A DNA stretch of 64,000 nucleotides, from positions 7,676 through 71,675 of the forward strand of contig CAJUIO010000006.1 in assembly GCA_910586025.1 (NCBI GenBank), in the 5' to 3' direction. The first letter of the stretch is position 1; each line of letters opens with the position of its first letter. This DNA comes from an uncultured Lachnospiraceae bacterium (GTDB lineage Bacteria; Bacillota; Clostridia; Lachnospirales; Lachnospiraceae). Shown here piece by piece: positions 62,246-64,000 of the stretch. The translations under genes and the position numbers were made by a program. The notes beneath the pieces are model-generated. The model did not search any database. It saw nothing but the letters and a program-made list of their open reading frames with translations, and was not told the DNA's origin.

Positions 62246-62751
62246 GGAAACAGAATTCCCCGGTGTTTCTGCAGTGCGAGCAGAAGGAGCATGCCCAGTA
62301 CGCCGCAGGAGAGAATCTCGCCTATGGTGACGGTGACAAAACTGAACCACAGGGGTCTGATGCCGTAAGCGTACAATAAAACAGGGGGAATAATGATGGC
62401 GTTTGCTGCGATAGGAGGCAGCGGCGCCATCCATTTTATTTTGGAGGATGTTTTGTTCTGACACAGCTTCCAGGTAAGAACCGCACCGATCAGTGTGGCG
62501 ACAGGGCCAAAGACAACATCGGGCAGTGCGGCACCGGTGAGGATATTGGCCAAAAGGCACCCGATATAAAGGCCGGGTATGGCGGCGGGGGTGAAGTAGG
62601 GCAGAATGGTGAGCGCCTCGGAAAAGCGGACCTGGATCGCCTGGCTTGCGATTCCAAGCTCATTGGCGATAAAAGTGAGCACGACGTATAACGCCGCGAT
62701 CATTGCTGCCTGAACCAGCAGCAACACGTGGTTTGAGTTGTTTGTTTTCAT
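62236..62751 (-). CDS. queT: QueT-type queuosine precursor transporter
   Basis: A 171-residue membrane protein with five or six helices, resembling ECF substrate-binding components: AIQVRFSEALTILPYF and YIGCLLANILTGAALPDVVFG. QueT proteins import preQ0 or preQ1 for queuosine tRNA modification. A probable preQ1-I riboswitch immediately upstream (62760-62801) supports this substrate. It is convergent with the DUF4097 gene and overlaps it by ten bases. Confidence 0.9.
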   Translation of the reverse strand: MKTNNSNHVLLLVQAAMIAALYVVLTFIANELGIASQAIQVRFSEALTILPYFTPAAIPGLYIGCLLANILTGAALPDVVFGPVATLIGAVLTWKLCQNKTSSKIKWMAPLPPIAANAIIIPPVLLYAYGIRPLWFSFVTVTIGEILSCGVLGMLLLLALQKHRGILFPQR

Positions 62752-62759
62752 ATTTTTTC

Positions 62760-62801
62760 TCCTCTAGTTTTGTTTTAGGTCAGGAAGGTCTCGAACTGAC
62801 C
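62760..62801 (-). promoter_or_regulatory. Probable preQ1-I riboswitch of queT
   Basis: On the minus strand GGTCAG pairs with CTGACC (six pairs) around loop TTCGAGACCTTC, followed by the A-rich TAAAACAAAACTAGAGG. The tail GAGG can pair with CCTT in the loop, building the H-type pseudoknot of preQ1-I switches. GAGG is part of the ribosome site AGAGGAG, so the switch should act by hiding it. Predicted transcription starts one base upstream of the stem. Confidence 0.75.
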
Positions 62802-62808
62802 AGAGTCT

Positions 62809-62836
62809 ATTATACGGAAACTGACCGGATTGTCAA
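62809..62836 (-). promoter_or_regulatory. Promoter of queT
   Basis: On the minus strand TTGACA and TATAAT are 16 bases apart. Both hexamers match consensus exactly. Confidence 0.75.
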
Positions 62837-62858
62837 GACAGGGAGATTGAGGTATACT
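62830..62858 (+). promoter_or_regulatory. Promoter of the exonuclease gene
   Basis: TTGTCA (62830-62835), 17 bases, TATACT (62853-62858). Its -35 box occupies the same DNA as the -35 box of the divergent queT promoter. Confidence 0.65.
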
Positions 62859-62937
62859 AATAAAAATTGCAGCGAATGGAGAAGCGCCGAAAAGCGATTC
62901 AGTGCAAAGTAAGATACCGGAGAGAAGGATAAAGATT

Positions 62938-63633
62938 ATGGAGAGAAACAAAGGAAAAAGACTTGGCAGATATGTGGGGGATTATGTGGTGTTTGATCTG
63001 GAAACCACGGGGATCAATCCGGAGAGGGACTCCATTATTGAGATTTCCGCACTGAAGGTGAAGGATCACCGGGTAGTGGAGGAGTTTTCCACCCTGGTAA
63101 ATCCGGGAAGGCATATTCCGGCGGGGGCCACGGCGGTCAATGGGATCACGGACCGGATGGTGGCGGATGCGCCGGATGTCAGGACGGCTATAGAGAGATT
63201 TGTGGAGTTTATCGGGGATAATATTCTGGTGGGACACAATATCCATACCTTTGACATGAATTTTGCCTATGATGCGGCATGGAATTTCCTGGGAAGGGAG
63301 CTTGGCAACGATTATGTGGATACCCTGTATCTGGCAAGGAGATATCTGCCGGAGCTTTCCCATCATAAGCTTACCGATGTGGCGGAGCACTTTCAGCTGC
63401 AGACGCAAGGGGCTCACAGAGCGCTTTTTGACTGCATGATGAATCAAAGCTGTTATGAGGAGATCGGCAGGCTGATGGAGGCACGGAAAAAATCCGGAAA
63501 TGCCGAACAGGAAGAGGAGATTACCTGTCCCTCCTGCGGGGGAGAGCTGGTCCTTAGAAAGGGAAAATTCGGCATGTTTTACGGGTGCAGCAGCTATCCC
63601 AGATGCCGGTTCACAAGAAATGTAAGGGCATAG
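62938..63633 (+). CDS. DEDD-type 3'-5' exonuclease with topoisomerase zinc finger
   Basis: A 231-residue DnaQ-like exonuclease. ExoI VVFDLETTGINPERD, ExoII LVGHNIHTFDMNFAYD, and ExoIII HRALFDCMM carry the metal-binding Asp and Glu residues and the catalytic His. The C-terminal zinc ribbon TCPSCGGELVLRKGKFG, then FYGCSSYPRCRFTR resembles those of topoisomerase I and may hold the substrate DNA. Start 62938 follows GAGAAGGA; the codon at 62902 lacks a site. It likely acts in DNA repair or replication proofreading. Confidence 0.93.
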   Translation: MERNKGKRLGRYVGDYVVFDLETTGINPERDSIIEISALKVKDHRVVEEFSTLVNPGRHIPAGATAVNGITDRMVADAPDVRTAIERFVEFIGDNILVGHNIHTFDMNFAYDAAWNFLGRELGNDYVDTLYLARRYLPELSHHKLTDVAEHFQLQTQGAHRALFDCMMNQSCYEEIGRLMEARKKSGNAEQEEEITCPSCGGELVLRKGKFGMFYGCSSYPRCRFTRNVRA

Positions 63634-63648
63634 GAGACGGAGGAAGAG

Positions 63649-63873
63649 ATGCTTTGGAAAAGGAATAAAAAGACTGACCCTGCGGCGGATTTTGATAAGA
63701 CCGGAAAGAGGCCGGTCATCCGGGCGAGCATCTGCACCGGGGAGAAGGTGGCGGGCTTTCAGGACGAGAGCGGGCATATAGAAGAACTCATGCTGATCGC
63801 CGGCGACAGGGATCTGGAAGAGTTCATGCGGATATACAAGGTCAGGGAGGAGGAGATTGAGAAGGTGTGGTAG
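63649..63873 (+). CDS. Small hypothetical protein after the exonuclease
   Basis: A 74-residue charged protein of unknown family. The first half is basic, and the second half, with EDLMLIAGDRDLEEFMRIYK-like acidic helices, is predicted to be helical. There is no signal or membrane helix. It starts 15 bases after the exonuclease stop, with GGAGGA upstream, and ends at 63873. The last 127 bases of the window contain a possible promoter (TTGTAC-17-TAAAAT) for a gene beyond the edge. Confidence 0.6.
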   Translation: MLWKRNKKTDPAADFDKTGKRPVIRASICTGEKVAGFQDESGHIEELMLIAGDRDLEEFMRIYKVREEEIEKVW

Positions 63874-64000
63874 GGTGGTGCCAGTGCGTTTATGAAGGGT
63901 AAATTTGGGGGGAAAGTTTTTGATTGTACAGGACTTGGATTTTATGTAAAATGATTATAAATTCAACTGATTACGAAATGATGTCAAGGGAGTGATTGCG

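Overview
The window looks like a chromosomal segment of an anaerobic, gut-type Firmicute in the Clostridia, most probably a Lachnospiraceae member. The evidence is moderate G+C with purine-rich AGGAGG ribosome sites, sigma-A style promoters, oxygen-sensitive glycyl-radical fermentation genes, an F-ATPase rotor ring with sodium-binding residues, an LplABC-type sugar importer, and the conserved orders DUF951-rpsF-ssb-rpsR and gdpP-rplI-dnaB. I saw no rRNA or tRNA gene, no CRISPR array, no insertion sequence and no prophage.

Layout. 1-612 is the end of an FtsX-type permease. 715-7812 is a carbohydrate locus: two LplB/LplC-type permeases enclosing a CE15-like esterase, a solute-binding lipoprotein and a membrane-bound AraC regulator. 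7909-11019 holds a YdcF protein, an internally deleted PrdX-like protein and an AAA/PD-(D/E)XK protein. 11042-17470 is housekeeping: sirtuin, DUF951, rpsF-ssb-rpsR, gdpP, rplI, dnaB. 17615-23128 contains a MerR regulator and, on the minus strand, a dispersed pyruvate formate-lyase system: ferredoxin, pflA, a 79-residue glycyl-radical protein, a 67-residue Cys-containing relative of it, and a truncated pflB. 23316-28985 is a TetR-controlled RND/MMPL export locus with a heptad-repeat lipoprotein. 29094-35393 carries DUF1858, NhaC, MecA, a candidate structured RNA, a GH18 protein and CwlD.

35483-41098 (minus) is a signalling operon: a lone receiver, a hybrid kinase with HPt, and a hybrid kinase whose receiver is fused to a DegV lipid-binding domain. 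41335-44801 has threonylcarbamoyl-AMP synthase, rpiB, upp and a SleB-type wall hydrolase. 45459-52777 is the complete ATP synthase operon. 52838-60356 is a MoxR-DUF58-membrane protein cluster plus a methyltransferase and a large exported protein. 60502-63873 has an XRE/DUF4097 envelope-stress-like pair, a queT transporter gene with a probable preQ1-I riboswitch, an exonuclease and a short unknown.

Most notable: the three-piece pyruvate formate-lyase with a Cys-containing paralogue of the radical domain; the kinase-receiver-DegV fusion; an unassigned structured RNA near 32106-32300; the two-arm heptad lipoprotein partnered with MMPL; and the preQ1 switch whose divergent promoter shares its -35 DNA. 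Functions are read from sequence motifs and memory of families; no database search was possible.
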